Shown: positions 26,489-36,741, numbered from the stretch's first letter. The stretch: DNA of 41,250 nucleotides from Actinomycetota bacterium (GCA_025963875.1 JAOPZY010000135.1:1-41250), one strand, 5' to 3'. Numbers and translations are program-made. The notes: generated by a model not told the origin, from the letters alone.

Positions 26489-28690
26489 TCAGTCGATGGG
26501 TTTGATGGGAGCGTAGCCCAGGAGGAGACGCTTCTCCCCGATGCCGGCGAACCATACTCTGGCCTCGGCCTTGGCTTCGCTGCCTTTGAGCTCCTGGATG
26601 ACCCCCGACCCCCAGCGGTCGTGCTCGACGGTCTGCCCCACCCGCCAGTTCTGTGCCGCACGCTCGAGGTCGGGATACTGCGGGTTGCGGCCGCTCGAGA
26701 CGGCGCTCGAGACGCCAGTGGGGGCGTTGTCGCCGATGTGGCGCATGACCTCATCCGGGATCTCCTTCAGGAAGCGCGACAGGCTGTTGTAGCCGAAGTG
26801 GCCCGAGAGGCTGCGCTGGCGGGACGCCAGAAGGTAGAGACGCTCCTTCGCCCGGGTGATCCCCACGTAGGCGAGGCGGCGCTCCTCCTCCAGTTCGTCG
26901 GGGTTGGCGAGGGAGCGGATGTGCGGGAACACACCGTCCTCCATGCCGAGCAGGAAGACGACGGGGAACTCGAGGCCCTTGGCGTTGTGCAGGGTCATGA
27001 GCGAGACCGATGAGGACTCCTCGTCGTAGTCGTCCTGCTCGCTGACGAGCGCTTTGTCGCTGAGGTAGTCATCCAAGGAGCCGTCAATATTGTCCCTGGC
27101 AAACTGACGGGCACCTTCGGCCAGCTCCTTCAAGTTGTCTTGGCGGCCGAGCGCGTCGAGGGAGCCGTCCGCATGCAATTCGGCCATGTAGCCGGAGCGC
27201 TCCGCGGTGACCTCGATCAGATCCGCGATGCTCGCCCCGCGCTTAAGGAACCCCTTCAGCTCCGCGATGAGGTCGACGAACTCCCTGAGTCCACGCTGCG
27301 TCCTCGTCGGGATACCCTCGACGGCGCCGTTGACGGCGTCCTCGAGCGCCTCGTACAGAGTGATCCCCTGCAGCGCAGCGTGGGCGTCGATCATCGACAC
27401 CGTGCGGTCCCCGATGCCCCGCTTCGGCGTGTTGACGATCCGCCGCAGCGACGCCGCGTCGGCGGTGTTCACCACGACCCGGAGGTAGGACAGGATGTCT
27501 TTGACCTCCTTGCGCTCGTAGAAGCCGACCCCGCCAAGCACCCGGAAAGGAACGCCGAAGCGTTTGAACTCCTCCTCGATCACACGGGACTGGGCATTAG
27601 TCCTGTAGAAAACCGCGATGTCCCGGTAGCGACAGCCGTCCGTATTTCGCAACCGGTCGACCTCGACCGCGACGAAGGCCGCCTCGTCGTGTTCATCGTT
27701 GGCGAGGTAGTAGCCGATGAGATCGCCGGCTCCCTGGTCGGTCCAGAGGCTCTTGGGCTTACGGAGCCGGTTGTTGTCGATCAGGGCGTTGGCGGCGGTG
27801 AGGATGTTCTGGGTCGACCGGTAGTTGCGGTCGAGCGTGATGATCCGCGCCGTCGGGAAGGCCTGCTCGAAGCGCATCAGGTTGCGGTAGTCCGCCCCTC
27901 GGAAGGCATAGATGGACTGGTCCATGTCGCCGACGACGCAGATGTTGCCGTCGGGTGCCTTGAGGAGCCTCACGAGCTCGAACTGTGCGGCGTTGGTGTC
28001 CTGGAACTCGTCGACGAGGAGGTGGCTCCAGCGCGCACGGTAGGCCTCGTTGACCTCGGGGTCGCGGAGCACCTGGACCGTGCAGCCGATGAGGTCGTCG
28101 AAGTCCATGGCGTTGGCCTCCTTGAGGAGGCGCTGGTACTCGCGGTAGACCGGTGCCATCGCCTTGCGCTCCCAGTTGGGGCTCGCCTCCAGGACCTCGG
28201 GGCCGAGCATCTCGTCTTTGACCCGCGAGATGGCGTGGAGCACCTGCGAGGGCTTCAGCCGCGAGGCGCCCGGCAGCGTCGCCTCCTTGAGGATGTGGGC
28301 GATGAGGCGCTGCGAGTCTGCCGAGTCGTAGATCGTGAACGACGACCGGTAGCCCAGCCGCGGGGCCTCCTTGCGCAGCAACCGGGCGCACATGGAGTGG
28401 AAGGTCCCGATCCACATCGTCTTGGCGACGGGGCCGATGAGGGCCTCGATGCGGTCCCGCATCTGGCCGGCTGCCTTGTTCGTGAACGTGATGGCGAGGA
28501 TGGAGTACGGGGGGACCCCGTGCTCGCGGATCAGGTGGGCCACCCGCCGGGTGAGGACGGCCGTCTTGCCGCTCCCGGCCCCCGCGACGACGAGCAGGGG
28601 GCCGTCGTGGTGCATGGCAGCCTCCCGCTGGGCGGGGTTCAGGTCCCCGAGCAGGTCGTCGTCGTTGGCGGCGAGGGCGAGTTGTTCCAT
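26489..28690 (-). CDS. pcrA: UvrD/PcrA-type ATP-dependent DNA helicase
   Basis: LNPAQREAAMHHDGPLLVVAGAGSGKTAVLTRRVAHL...LVDEFQDTNAAQFELV...GDMDQSIYAFRGAD...LMTLHNAKGLEFPVVFLLGMEDG; Tudor-like C-terminus. Confidence 0.96.
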   Translation of the reverse strand: MEQLALAANDDDLLGDLNPAQREAAMHHDGPLLVVAGAGSGKTAVLTRRVAHLIREHGVPPYSILAITFTNKAAGQMRDRIEALIGPVAKTMWIGTFHSMCARLLRKEAPRLGYRSSFTIYDSADSQRLIAHILKEATLPGASRLKPSQVLHAISRVKDEMLGPEVLEASPNWERKAMAPVYREYQRLLKEANAMDFDDLIGCTVQVLRDPEVNEAYRARWSHLLVDEFQDTNAAQFELVRLLKAPDGNICVVGDMDQSIYAFRGADYRNLMRFEQAFPTARIITLDRNYRSTQNILTAANALIDNNRLRKPKSLWTDQGAGDLIGYYLANDEHDEAAFVAVEVDRLRNTDGCRYRDIAVFYRTNAQSRVIEEEFKRFGVPFRVLGGVGFYERKEVKDILSYLRVVVNTADAASLRRIVNTPKRGIGDRTVSMIDAHAALQGITLYEALEDAVNGAVEGIPTRTQRGLREFVDLIAELKGFLKRGASIADLIEVTAERSGYMAELHADGSLDALGRQDNLKELAEGARQFARDNIDGSLDDYLSDKALVSEQDDYDEESSSVSLMTLHNAKGLEFPVVFLLGMEDGVFPHIRSLANPDELEEERRLAYVGITRAKERLYLLASRQRSLSGHFGYNSLSRFLKEIPDEVMRHIGDNAPTGVSSAVSSGRNPQYPDLERAAQNWRVGQTVEHDRWGSGVIQELKGSEAKAEARVWFAGIGEKRLLLGYAPIKPID

Positions 28691-28803
28691 ACCTCGATTA
28701 TCCACTGGGGCTACCCGGGAAGGCCGGAGCCGCCGGATGATAGTCGCCTTTCGCGCGCATGTGCGCGTTGTGCTCCTAAGTTCGGCGGCCGCCAGGTACG
28801 CGG

Positions 28804-29649
28804 TCAGGCCAGGGAGGCCCAGGGGTTGCCGCTGAAGGTCACCGGGCGCTCCAGCTTCAGGATGCGGGCCGTGCCGGGGGGGCCGTCGGGGTCGGGGGCG
28901 AACGCGCAGGCGACGACTTCTCGGCCGGCGTGGTGGACGGCAAGCGTCTTCCCGCTGCGGCCGTCCCACACCCGGACGGTGTCGTCGGCGGCCCCCGAGA
29001 CGACCACGGGGACCTGGTCGAGGACGCCCACCGTCACGCCCCAGATCGGCGCCCCGTGGCCCCGCAGGACCCTCGGCGAGCGCCCGCCGGTGGGGTCCCA
29101 CACCCGCACCGTTTGATCCGCCGCCCCGGAGGCAACGACGTCGTTCCCGTCGATGCTGCCGATGGCGACCGCCGACACCACGCCGGGGTGGCCCTGGAGC
29201 ACCACCGGTGGCTGCTGCCCGGTGAGGTCCCACACCCGGACGGTCCGGTCGTCGCCACCCGAGACGGCCACCGGGCCTCGCCACAGCGTTCCCACGGCCA
29301 CGGCCCGGACGGTGTCGACATGGCCGGTAAGGACGATGGGGGGCTCGTCGCCGGTCACGTTCCACACCCGGACGGTGGAGTCGCCGCCTCCCGAGACGAG
29401 CACCGGCGCCTGGCCGATCCAGCCAACGGCCGCAGCCCACACCAGGCCGGTGTGGCCGGGGAACGACCGAGACGGCCGCTTGCCGGTGGGATCCCAGAGG
29501 GTCAGGGTGTTGCGGGCGCCCACCGAGACGACCGCTGGCTCGCCGCCGATCTGGCTTACCGCGAGGTGACAGCCGAAGGGGAAGCGCCACATGGCGAGCA
29601 GCGGTCCCGGCGAGGGGGCCTGGTAGGCCTGGAGCTCTTCTACTCCCAC
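28804..29649 (-). CDS. WD40-repeat beta-propeller protein (start uncertain)
   Basis: Repeated GHTGLVWAAAVG...VVSGGGDSTVRVWNVTG / GHVDTVRAVAVG...AVSGGDDRTVRVWDLTG / GHPGVVSAVAIG...VASGAADQTVRVWDPTG / VRVWDGRSG. Confidence 0.82.
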   Translation of the reverse strand: MGVEELQAYQAPSPGPLLAMWRFPFGCHLAVSQIGGEPAVVSVGARNTLTLWDPTGKRPSRSFPGHTGLVWAAAVGWIGQAPVLVSGGGDSTVRVWNVTGDEPPIVLTGHVDTVRAVAVGTLWRGPVAVSGGDDRTVRVWDLTGQQPPVVLQGHPGVVSAVAIGSIDGNDVVASGAADQTVRVWDPTGGRSPRVLRGHGAPIWGVTVGVLDQVPVVVSGAADDTVRVWDGRSGKTLAVHHAGREVVACAFAPDPDGPPGTARILKLERPVTFSGNPWASLA

Positions 29650-29713
29650 TCGGTGGTGCCGGTCATTGGCTGCGACCTTCCGGGTGATTTTGGAGCGGTT
29701 GCGAAAGGATAGC

Positions 29714-29742
29714 GTAGGCCCGGACTCACGGTCCGGGCCTAC
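29714..29742 (-). terminator. 12-bp perfect hairpin after the SnoaL-like gene
   Basis: GTAGGCCCGGAC-TCACG-GTCCGGGCCTAC, just downstream of the minus-strand stop at 29765. Confidence 0.6.
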
Positions 29743-29764
29743 ATTCGAACGCTCGCGCCGTCCA

Positions 29765-30226
29765 TCAACGTGACGGCCATCCGAGCGCGTCGAAGACCGC
29801 CACGGGGTCGAGGTAGTCGCGCCAGTGAGTGACCTTGCGATCGGTGATCGTGAGTACCGAGACGTACCGGTTGGTGTACGGGGCCCCGGTCGAAACGACT
29901 CGGCCTTCGGAAGCGTACTCGAGCACGACGACGCCGGTCTTGATGTCGTGATGGACCGCGAGGTCATGACATCGGTCCAGGACGATCATGGTTCCGTACG
30001 GGCGGTAGAGCTCGGCGACGGCCTTGCGGCCCTCGACGTGCCTTGGGTAGCCGGGGGTCGTGATGATGTAGTCGAAGATGACGTCCTCGGCCAGCAGGTC
30101 GAAGAAGTGCCCACCATCGGCAATGCCATCGAGGCCCTGCTCGATGATGCGAAAGAACGGGTCGAGCGCCTTGAAGTCGTCGAGGTCGGTGATCGTCGTC
30201 GTCACGATGGGCCCGTCTATGTCCAC
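29765..30226 (-). CDS. SnoaL/NTF2-like protein
   Basis: FFDLLAEDVIFDYIITTPGYPRHVEGRKAVAELYRPYGTMIVLDRCHDLAVHHDIKTGVVVLEYASEGRVVSTGAPYTNRYVSVLTITDRKVTHWRDYLDPVAVFDALG. Confidence 0.82.
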   Translation of the reverse strand: MDIDGPIVTTTITDLDDFKALDPFFRIIEQGLDGIADGGHFFDLLAEDVIFDYIITTPGYPRHVEGRKAVAELYRPYGTMIVLDRCHDLAVHHDIKTGVVVLEYASEGRVVSTGAPYTNRYVSVLTITDRKVTHWRDYLDPVAVFDALGWPSR

Positions 30227-31053
30227 GCCTGCGCGGTTCGCCGGGCGAAGTCAGCGAACTTGATCGGCGGCGCTCCAGTGACCTTCTGGACGTTGTCGTT
30301 CGGCCGGGAGCCCATTCCGGAGGCGATGGTCTCTGTCAACATCCGCAGCACCTCGCCGTACTCGGCGGGCACGCCAGCCGCCACGCTGCCCTGGATCCAC
30401 ACGTCGCGGTCGATGTCGTTGTGCTTCAGCGGTTTTCCGGTAACGCCAGCGATGACCTCGGCGGCCTCGCTCACCGTGATCGCCTCAGAGCCGGTGAGCG
30501 CGTATGCGGCGCCGGCATGAGCATCCGGGCTGGCCAGAGTCTCGGCGGCTACCGCGGCGATGTCCTCGGCGTCGATGAACGCCTCCGAGCCGTCAGCCGT
30601 AGGTACCGTGATAACACCGTCGACGGGCTTGAGGAAGGTTTCGCTGAAGTTCTGCATGAACCAAGCGGGACGCAGGATGGAATGGGTGAAGGCGCCGCGG
30701 CCGATGAGGTCGAGCTCGACGGCTCGCAGGGCGACCTGCGGCGGGGCCTGGTCGATGCCGTAGGCGCTCAGATACGTGACGTGACGCACGCCAGCGGCCT
30801 CCGCAAGATCGAGGAAGGTCGCTACCTGGTCAGCGAAGTCCGTTCGCATGACCGGCGCGACCAGGTAGAGGCGGTCGACCCCCTGCAAAGCGGCCCGATG
30901 GGTCGTTGCATCGTCCCAGTCGAAGTGGACATCGGCGCCGTTGCGTGCGGCGGTGCGGACGCTGAGACCGAGCTTCGCGAGTTTCGCGGCGAGCCGAGAG
31001 CCAGTCTTGCCTGTGCCCGCAAGCACGAGGGTGTCGGAAGGAGCGTTCGTCAT
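30217..31053 (-). CDS. NmrA/NAD(P)-binding SDR-like oxidoreductase
   Basis: TLVLAGTGKTGSRLAAKLAKLGLSVRTAARNG...LYLVAPVMRTDFADQVATFLDLAEAAGVRHVTYLSAYGI...ILRPAWFMQNFSE. Confidence 0.88.
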   Translation of the reverse strand: MTNAPSDTLVLAGTGKTGSRLAAKLAKLGLSVRTAARNGADVHFDWDDATTHRAALQGVDRLYLVAPVMRTDFADQVATFLDLAEAAGVRHVTYLSAYGIDQAPPQVALRAVELDLIGRGAFTHSILRPAWFMQNFSETFLKPVDGVITVPTADGSEAFIDAEDIAAVAAETLASPDAHAGAAYALTGSEAITVSEAAEVIAGVTGKPLKHNDIDRDVWIQGSVAAGVPAEYGEVLRMLTETIASGMGSRPNDNVQKVTGAPPIKFADFARRTAQAWT

Positions 31054-31129
31054 ATCTTGAGCGTACAGGGGTCCATGGAAGCGAATCAATGCGCTTGACG
31101 CTTCATTCATTGTGTAGGACGCTCATGCG

Positions 31130-32074
31130 GTGGACGTTCTGCAAGCTCATCTTGTGAGGGCTCGCGCCTCGGGCGGCGTCTTCGCGCGGTCAGTCGCACA
31201 ACCTCCATGGGGCCTACGCCTACCTGGCACGATCCAGTTGGCCGTGCACGCGGTCATCCAGGGGCGTCTGTGGTTATGGCTCGACGATCCGCGATCTCCG
31301 CTGGAGCTCGCGCCCGGTGACGTGGCGCTCGTCCGCGGCGGCCCCGATCACTTCATAGCTCACAAGCCCAACGCCGCCTGCCTGCCGCCTGAGCAGTTCC
31401 AGGCACGCCACGCAGATGACGAACGCGCCTCGGCTCATGGCGCAAACGTGTTCCTCTGCGGGGCATACGTGCTCTCAGGCGACGTCGGCCGAGGGCTACT
31501 GGAAGCTCTTCCACCGATCCTGAGTCTGTCGGCCGCGGCGGACGACCCATTGCACGACGTCATCGGTCTGTTGTCATCCGAGCTCGCCGCCTCCGCGCCC
31601 GGTCAACAGACTGTGCTCGACAGACTTCTGGATGTCCTGCTGGTGCTCGCGATTCGCGCGTGTTTCCAGCGAAGCGAGCATGCGCCCCGCTGGTATCAGG
31701 CTTCGGCCGATCCGAGGCTCGGCCCAGCCTTGAGCGCAATGCATGCCGACGCCGCCCGCGCGTGGACGGTGCCGGAGCTGGCAGCTGTCAGCGGGCTGTC
31801 ACGCGCTGCGTTCGCACGGATCTTTCAGCTCGCGCTCAGTCAGGCGCCTATGCAGTACCTGACCGAGTGGCGCATGACGCTGGCACGAGATCATCTGCGT
31901 GCCGGCGAGTTGACGCTCGCGCAGATCGGCGCACGGACCGGCTATGCCTCGCCCTACGCTTTCGCGGCGGCGTTCCGTCGCCACCACGGAGTTCCACCTG
32001 GCCAGTGGCGTCAAAGGGAGATGACAAGCCCGTTCGCCGAGCAGGCGGCTGAGGACCGGATCCACGCTACTTAA
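31130..32074 (+). CDS. AraC-family transcriptional regulator (cupin-type N-terminus)
   Basis: C-terminal double HTH: WTVPELAAVSGLSRAAFARIFQLALSQAPMQYLTEWRMTLARDHLRAGELTLAQIGARTGYASPYAFAAAFRRHHGVPPGQWR. Confidence 0.92.
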   Translation: MDVLQAHLVRARASGGVFARSVAQPPWGLRLPGTIQLAVHAVIQGRLWLWLDDPRSPLELAPGDVALVRGGPDHFIAHKPNAACLPPEQFQARHADDERASAHGANVFLCGAYVLSGDVGRGLLEALPPILSLSAAADDPLHDVIGLLSSELAASAPGQQTVLDRLLDVLLVLAIRACFQRSEHAPRWYQASADPRLGPALSAMHADAARAWTVPELAAVSGLSRAAFARIFQLALSQAPMQYLTEWRMTLARDHLRAGELTLAQIGARTGYASPYAFAAAFRRHHGVPPGQWRQREMTSPFAEQAAEDRIHAT

Positions 32075-32100
32075 CTGTGCGCCGCTTCACCGGGAGGGAA

Positions 32101-33651
32101 TCACTCCCACTCGATCGTCGCCGGGGGCTTCGACGAGATGTCGTACACGACCCGGTTGACGCCGGGGACCTCGGCGACGATGCGCCCGGCGATGGTGTCG
32201 AGGACCTCGGCCGGGATGCGTGCCCAGTCCGCGGTCATGGCGTCCTCGGACTCGACCGCCCGGACGGCGACGACGTTGCCGTAGGTCCGCTCGTCACCCA
32301 TGACGCCCACCGTCCGCACCGGGAGCAGGACCGCGAAGGACTGCCAGATCCGCCGCGACAGCCCCGCCCGGTGCAGCTCGCCGACGACGATCGCATCCGC
32401 GGCCCGGACCATCTCGAGCCGCTCGGGCGTGACCTCGCCGAGGATCCGCACCGCGAGGCCCGGTCCCGGGAAGGGCTGGCGCCAGACGATCTCCTCCGGC
32501 AGGCCCAGCTCCTCGCCGACCTTGCGGACCTCGTCCTTGAACAGGTCCCGCAGCGGCTCGATCAGCTCGAAGGTCATGTCGTCGGGGAGCCCGCCCACGT
32601 TGTGGTGGGTTTTGATCCGGGCCGCCACGCCGCTGGAGCCCCCGGACTCGATGACGTCGGGATACAACGTCCCCTGCACGAGAAAGGGTGCGGCGCCGCT
32701 GTCGCCGGCGATCTCCAGGGCAGCCTCCTCGAAGACCCGGATGAACTCGATGCCGATGACCTTGCGCTTGCGCTCCGGGTCCTCCACACCGGCGAGGCGC
32801 TCGAGGAACCGGTCGGCGGCCTTGATGTGCACGAGGTTGGTCGAGAGGTGGCCGCCGAAGGTGTCCACCACCTGCTCCGCCTCCCCGGCCCGCAGGAGGC
32901 CGTGGTCGACGAAGATGCACGTGAGCCGGTCCCCGACCGCACGGTGGACCAGGGCAGCCGCCACCGCGGAGTCGACACCCCCGGAGAGCCCGCAGACCAC
33001 CCGGTGATCGCCCACCTTGGCCCGGATCGCCTCGATGGCGCTCTCGATGACCCCCGTGGGCGTCCAGGCGGGGAGGCAGTCGCAGGCCCGGTACAGGAAG
33101 TTCTTCATCAGCTCCAGCCCGTTGGGGGTATGGGCGACCTCGGGGTGGAACTGGACCCCGAAGAGGCCGCGTTCCAGGTCCTCCATCGCGGCGACCGGCG
33201 AGGCGGGGCTGGCAGCGGTCGCCCGAAACCCCTCGGGCGGAGCGACGACTGCGTCGTTGTGGCTCATCCAGGCGGTCTGCTCGGCGGCCAGGCCCTCGAA
33301 GAGAAGGCCACATCCCCCGGAAACCGCCGTTCGACCGAACTCCCCCGCTTCGGCCCGGGCGACGTCGCCCCCCAGGGTCTTCGCCATCAATTGGTGGCCG
33401 TAGCAGATGCCGAGCACGGGGATGCCGAGGGCGAAGATGCCCGGATCGGCCTGGTAGGCGCCGGGCTCGTACACGCTGCGGGGGCCGCCCGAGAGGATGA
33501 TTCCCTTGGGGGCACGCCGCCGGACCTCCTCGGCGGAGATGGAGGCGGGGACGATCTCGGAGCGCACCCGGCACTCCCGGACCCGCCGGGCGATGAGCTG
33601 GGCGTACTGGGCGCCGAAATCGACGACCAGGACCGTGTCGAAGTCCGACAT
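32101..33651 (-). CDS. guaA: GMP synthase (glutamine-hydrolysing)
   Basis: [20 protein letters not shown]...[14 protein letters not shown]...[15 protein letters not shown]...[20 protein letters not shown]...[16 protein letters not shown]. Confidence 0.98.
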   Translation of the reverse strand: MSDFDTVLVVDFGAQYAQLIARRVRECRVRSEIVPASISAEEVRRRAPKGIILSGGPRSVYEPGAYQADPGIFALGIPVLGICYGHQLMAKTLGGDVARAEAGEFGRTAVSGGCGLLFEGLAAEQTAWMSHNDAVVAPPEGFRATAASPASPVAAMEDLERGLFGVQFHPEVAHTPNGLELMKNFLYRACDCLPAWTPTGVIESAIEAIRAKVGDHRVVCGLSGGVDSAVAAALVHRAVGDRLTCIFVDHGLLRAGEAEQVVDTFGGHLSTNLVHIKAADRFLERLAGVEDPERKRKVIGIEFIRVFEEAALEIAGDSGAAPFLVQGTLYPDVIESGGSSGVAARIKTHHNVGGLPDDMTFELIEPLRDLFKDEVRKVGEELGLPEEIVWRQPFPGPGLAVRILGEVTPERLEMVRAADAIVVGELHRAGLSRRIWQSFAVLLPVRTVGVMGDERTYGNVVAVRAVESEDAMTADWARIPAEVLDTIAGRIVAEVPGVNRVVYDISSKPPATIEWE

Positions 33652-33656
33652 CGGGA

Positions 33657-34817
33657 TCAGGCCCCCTGGCCCACTCCTTGCTGGCGCTGGAGGTGCTTGC
33701 CCTCGCTGGTGATGGCCGGGGCGATGACGATCTCAGCCTTCTGGAACTCCTTGATCGAGGCGTAGCCACAGGTGGCCATCGAGAACTGGAGCGCTCCGAA
33801 GAGGTTCATCGTGCCGTCGTTGACCTGGGCCGGGCCGAGCAGGATCTCCCGGAGCGTCCCCAGGGCGCCCGATGCCACGCGCACGCCTCGCGGCAGCGAG
33901 GAGTGGAAGCTCGCCATCCCCCAGTGGTAGCCGCGGCCGGGGGCCTCGACCGCCCGGGTGAGCGGGGAGCCGATCATGACGGCGTCGGCCCCGCAGGCGA
34001 TGGCCTTGGCGATGTCGCCACCGGTGCGCATCCCGCCGTCGGCGATGACCTGGACGTAGCGGCCGGTCTCGTCGAGGTGGCGCATCCGGGCTGCCGCCAC
34101 ATCGGCGATGGCCGTCGCCTGGGGCACCCCGATCCCGAGCACCTGCCGGGAGGTGCAGGCGGCACCGGGGCCGACCCCGACGAGGACACCCACCGCTCCG
34201 GTGCGCATGAGGTGCAGGGCGGCGGGGTACGAGGCGCAGCCGCCGACGATGACCGGCAGGTCGTACGTGGCGATGAACTTCTTCAGGTCGAGGGGCTCGG
34301 TGCGCGACGACAGGTGCTCAGCGGAGACGACCGTGCCCTGGATCACGAGGATGTCGAGGTCCGCGTCGAGGACGAGCTTGGCGTACCGGGCGACGTTCTG
34401 CGGCGTGAGGCTGGCCGCAGCGGTGACCCCCGACTCCTTGATCTGTCCGATGCGCTTGTGGATCAGCTCCTCTTTGATCGGCTCCTGGTACAGCTCCTGC
34501 ATGCGCCTGGTGGCGGTGTCCTGGGGGGCGGAGGCGATCTCCTCCAGGACGGCGTCGGGGTCCTCATAGCGCGTCTGCAGCCCTTCCAGGTTCAGGACGC
34601 CGAGGCCGCCGAGCCGGCCGATCTCGACGGCGGAGGCCGGCGAGACAACCGCGTCCATCGCGGCAGCGAGCAGCGGGATGTCGAAGCGGTAGGCGTCGAT
34701 CTCCCAGGAGAGATCGACGTCGTGCGGATCCCGGGTCCTCCGGGACGGGACAATCGCGATGTCGTCGAAGCCGTAGGCCCTCCGGGCCGTCTTTGCAATG
34801 CCGATCTCAAGATCCAT
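33657..34817 (-). CDS. guaB3: GuaB3-family IMP dehydrogenase-related protein
   Basis: [95 protein letters not shown]; no CBS insert. Confidence 0.93.
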   Translation of the reverse strand: MDLEIGIAKTARRAYGFDDIAIVPSRRTRDPHDVDLSWEIDAYRFDIPLLAAAMDAVVSPASAVEIGRLGGLGVLNLEGLQTRYEDPDAVLEEIASAPQDTATRRMQELYQEPIKEELIHKRIGQIKESGVTAAASLTPQNVARYAKLVLDADLDILVIQGTVVSAEHLSSRTEPLDLKKFIATYDLPVIVGGCASYPAALHLMRTGAVGVLVGVGPGAACTSRQVLGIGVPQATAIADVAAARMRHLDETGRYVQVIADGGMRTGGDIAKAIACGADAVMIGSPLTRAVEAPGRGYHWGMASFHSSLPRGVRVASGALGTLREILLGPAQVNDGTMNLFGALQFSMATCGYASIKEFQKAEIVIAPAITSEGKHLQRQQGVGQGA

Positions 34818-34847
34818 GCTGGACCCTCCCCTAGGTGATGTCGGTCT

Positions 34848-35207
34848 CTAGCCGGCTATTCCGGTCATATAGGCGCGAACCAGAAGACCGAAGACGATTG
34901 CACTGGCTACTGCGAAAACCGCCCATTCCACGCCCTCGAACCTTTTCGAGATGCGGTGGGCGGCATAGAGGGCGAACACGGAAAAAAGGCCGTAGGAGTA
35001 ATGGAGCCAGACTCTGGACTTGCCCATCGCGAGCAGGATCACGCCGAAGAGAATCTGCACCCCGAGCAGCACCTGGCCAAGCCCGAGGAGGCCCCAGAAG
35101 TACCTGCCGGGATTCTTGTTGCGGATCCATTGGATTGTGCCCCACACGAACAGGATCAAGAAGACGGCCGCGGTGCTCTCGCCCACGTACTTGTGCAAAG
35201 TCGGCAT
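34848..35207 (-). CDS. Small four-TM membrane protein, function unknown
   Basis: MPTLHKYVGESTAAVFLILFVWGTIQWIRNKNPGRYFWGLLGLGQVLLGVQILFGVILL...; hydrophobic segments. Confidence 0.65.
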   Translation of the reverse strand: MPTLHKYVGESTAAVFLILFVWGTIQWIRNKNPGRYFWGLLGLGQVLLGVQILFGVILLAMGKSRVWLHYSYGLFSVFALYAAHRISKRFEGVEWAVFAVASAIVFGLLVRAYMTGIAG

Positions 35208-35342
35208 GCAGTCCGGTCACCGTTCTTGAGGCCCCGCTTGGCGTGGACACACCCGCCAGACACTGCGACACAGGCGCAACGGGCTCTTCCATCGAGGCTA
35301 TCACAGCGGTGTAAGCATCCCGGGGAGCAGGTTGTCGTAAAG

Positions 35343-35372
35343 TTGACACCCGTCGCGGCGTCCCGTTAGCCT
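35343..35372 (+). promoter_or_regulatory. Sigma70-like promoter candidate for the M23 peptidase gene
   Basis: TTGACA-N18-TAGCCT ending about 9 nt before the predicted ATG (35382). Confidence 0.45.
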
Positions 35373-35381
35373 GCCCCCCGC

Positions 35382-36533
35382 ATGTCGCTCCCGTTTGATT
35401 TTGCGCGCACGCGAGCGTCGGCTCGCAGCATTGTCCGGCGCTCGATCGTCCTAGGGCTCGCACTCGTGCTGCTCGGCCCCTTGCTCGGCCCTGCCCCTTC
35501 CGAGGCAAGCAACGACCAAAGTCAGCTCGACCAGACGCGCAAGCAGCTTGCCGCCATCCAGCAGAAGCTGGCGCAGTCCAAGGGAGAGGCGGCGAAGATC
35601 CAGGCGCAGGTCAAGGCCCTCGACAAGCAGATCGGCGCTTTGGACAAACAGGTCGGGGTCGATACCCGGGCGGTCGCCGATCTGGAGTCCACCATCCGCA
35701 CCGACGACGCCAGGATCGCCCAGCTGGAGGCGCAGTACCAGGGGGCCCACGCCGCTGCCGACGCCCGTGCCCGGAGCATCTACATGGGCGGCCCTGCCAG
35801 TTCCCTTTCGAGCCTGCTCTCGGCCAACTCCATCAGCGACTTCATGCGCAAAACGGTCGTCTGGCAGGTGGCGGCGGATCTCGACTCCAAGGTCATCGTC
35901 CAGTCCGCCCGCCTGCGCGATGCGGTGGCCGTCGAGAAGCAGGACCTGGCGAAGACCACCGACGCCCTCCACGCCAAGGAGGGGTCCCTGCGCTCCCGGG
36001 CCGACCTGCTCACCAGTGCCCGCGGCCAGCGCAGCGCTGCCCTCGATGCCGTCAACGCCGAGATCGCCGCCGAGCAGAAGGCCGAGAACGACCTCGAACG
36101 GCAGTCGATCGCCCTGACCAACGCCCTCGCCAACAACCCTCAGATCTCCCACGGGCCCGACACCGTCTCGCCCAGCGGGCTCTCCTGGCCCGTGAAGGGT
36201 CCGATGGGATCCCCCTTCGGCCCCCGCGGCGGAGGGTTCCACTACGGCATCGACATCCTGGCCCCCACTGGCACGCCGATCCGTGCCGCCAGGGACGGGA
36301 TGGTGGCCGGCGTCTCCTGCGGCACGGGGTACGGGATCTGCACGATCATCGACCACGGCGGCGGCGTCGCCACGCTGTACGCGCACATGAGCCGCAAGAT
36401 CGTCACGGGGGGCCACGTGAGCGCCGGCGAGGAGATCGGGCTCGTGGGCTGCACCGGGTACTGCACCGGGCCGCACCTGCACTTCGAGGTCCGCATCAAC
36501 GGGACCCCGCGAAACCCCCGAAATTACCTGTAG
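35382..36533 (+). CDS. Secreted coiled-coil M23-family peptidase (LytM/EnvC-like)
   Basis: Signal peptide, coiled coil (QLDQTRKQLAAIQQKLAQSKGEAAKIQAQVKALDKQIGALDKQ), M23 domain GSPFGPRGGGFHYGIDILAPTGTPIRAARDG...LYAHMS...TGPHLHFEVRING. Confidence 0.93.
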   Translation: MSLPFDFARTRASARSIVRRSIVLGLALVLLGPLLGPAPSEASNDQSQLDQTRKQLAAIQQKLAQSKGEAAKIQAQVKALDKQIGALDKQVGVDTRAVADLESTIRTDDARIAQLEAQYQGAHAAADARARSIYMGGPASSLSSLLSANSISDFMRKTVVWQVAADLDSKVIVQSARLRDAVAVEKQDLAKTTDALHAKEGSLRSRADLLTSARGQRSAALDAVNAEIAAEQKAENDLERQSIALTNALANNPQISHGPDTVSPSGLSWPVKGPMGSPFGPRGGGFHYGIDILAPTGTPIRAARDGMVAGVSCGTGYGICTIIDHGGGVATLYAHMSRKIVTGGHVSAGEEIGLVGCTGYCTGPHLHFEVRINGTPRNPRNYL

Positions 36534-36555
36534 GGCGCGCTCTTCTAGACGTTCT

Positions 36556-36592
36556 TGAGTAAAAAACGGTGTAGAGCAGCACTTTTTACTCA
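36556..36592 (+). terminator. Hairpin terminator candidate after the M23 gene
   Basis: TGAGTAAAAA-N17-TTTTTACTCA 10-bp inverted repeat 23 nt after the stop. Confidence 0.5.
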
Positions 36593-36625
36593 CAGAAGGT
36601 TCCGGGTTTTGTACGCACCGAGCGA

Positions 36626-36723
36626 ACCGGGTCGCCGGACCTGGGGCGACTCACCCGGCCAACGAGCCTGGTTCGGACGCGAGCTAAGCCGGGTGGTCGG
36701 AGCCCCAGGCCGGCGAACCCGGT
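36626..36723. repeat. Large nested inverted repeat in a convergent intergenic region
   Basis: Outer arms ACCGGGTCGCCGGACCTGGGGC (36626-36647) and GCCCCAGGCCGGCGAACCCGGT (36702-36723), 21 bp with two single-nt bulges; inner arms ACCCGGC (36653-36659) and GCCGGGT (36688-36694). Confidence 0.75.
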
Positions 36724-36741
36724 GAGCCGAGGACGCGAAAA

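Noticed and set aside
36615-36735. tRNA-like gene in the nested inverted repeat
   Set aside because: No GTTCNANNC T-loop, anticodon arm or acceptor geometry consistent with a tRNA.
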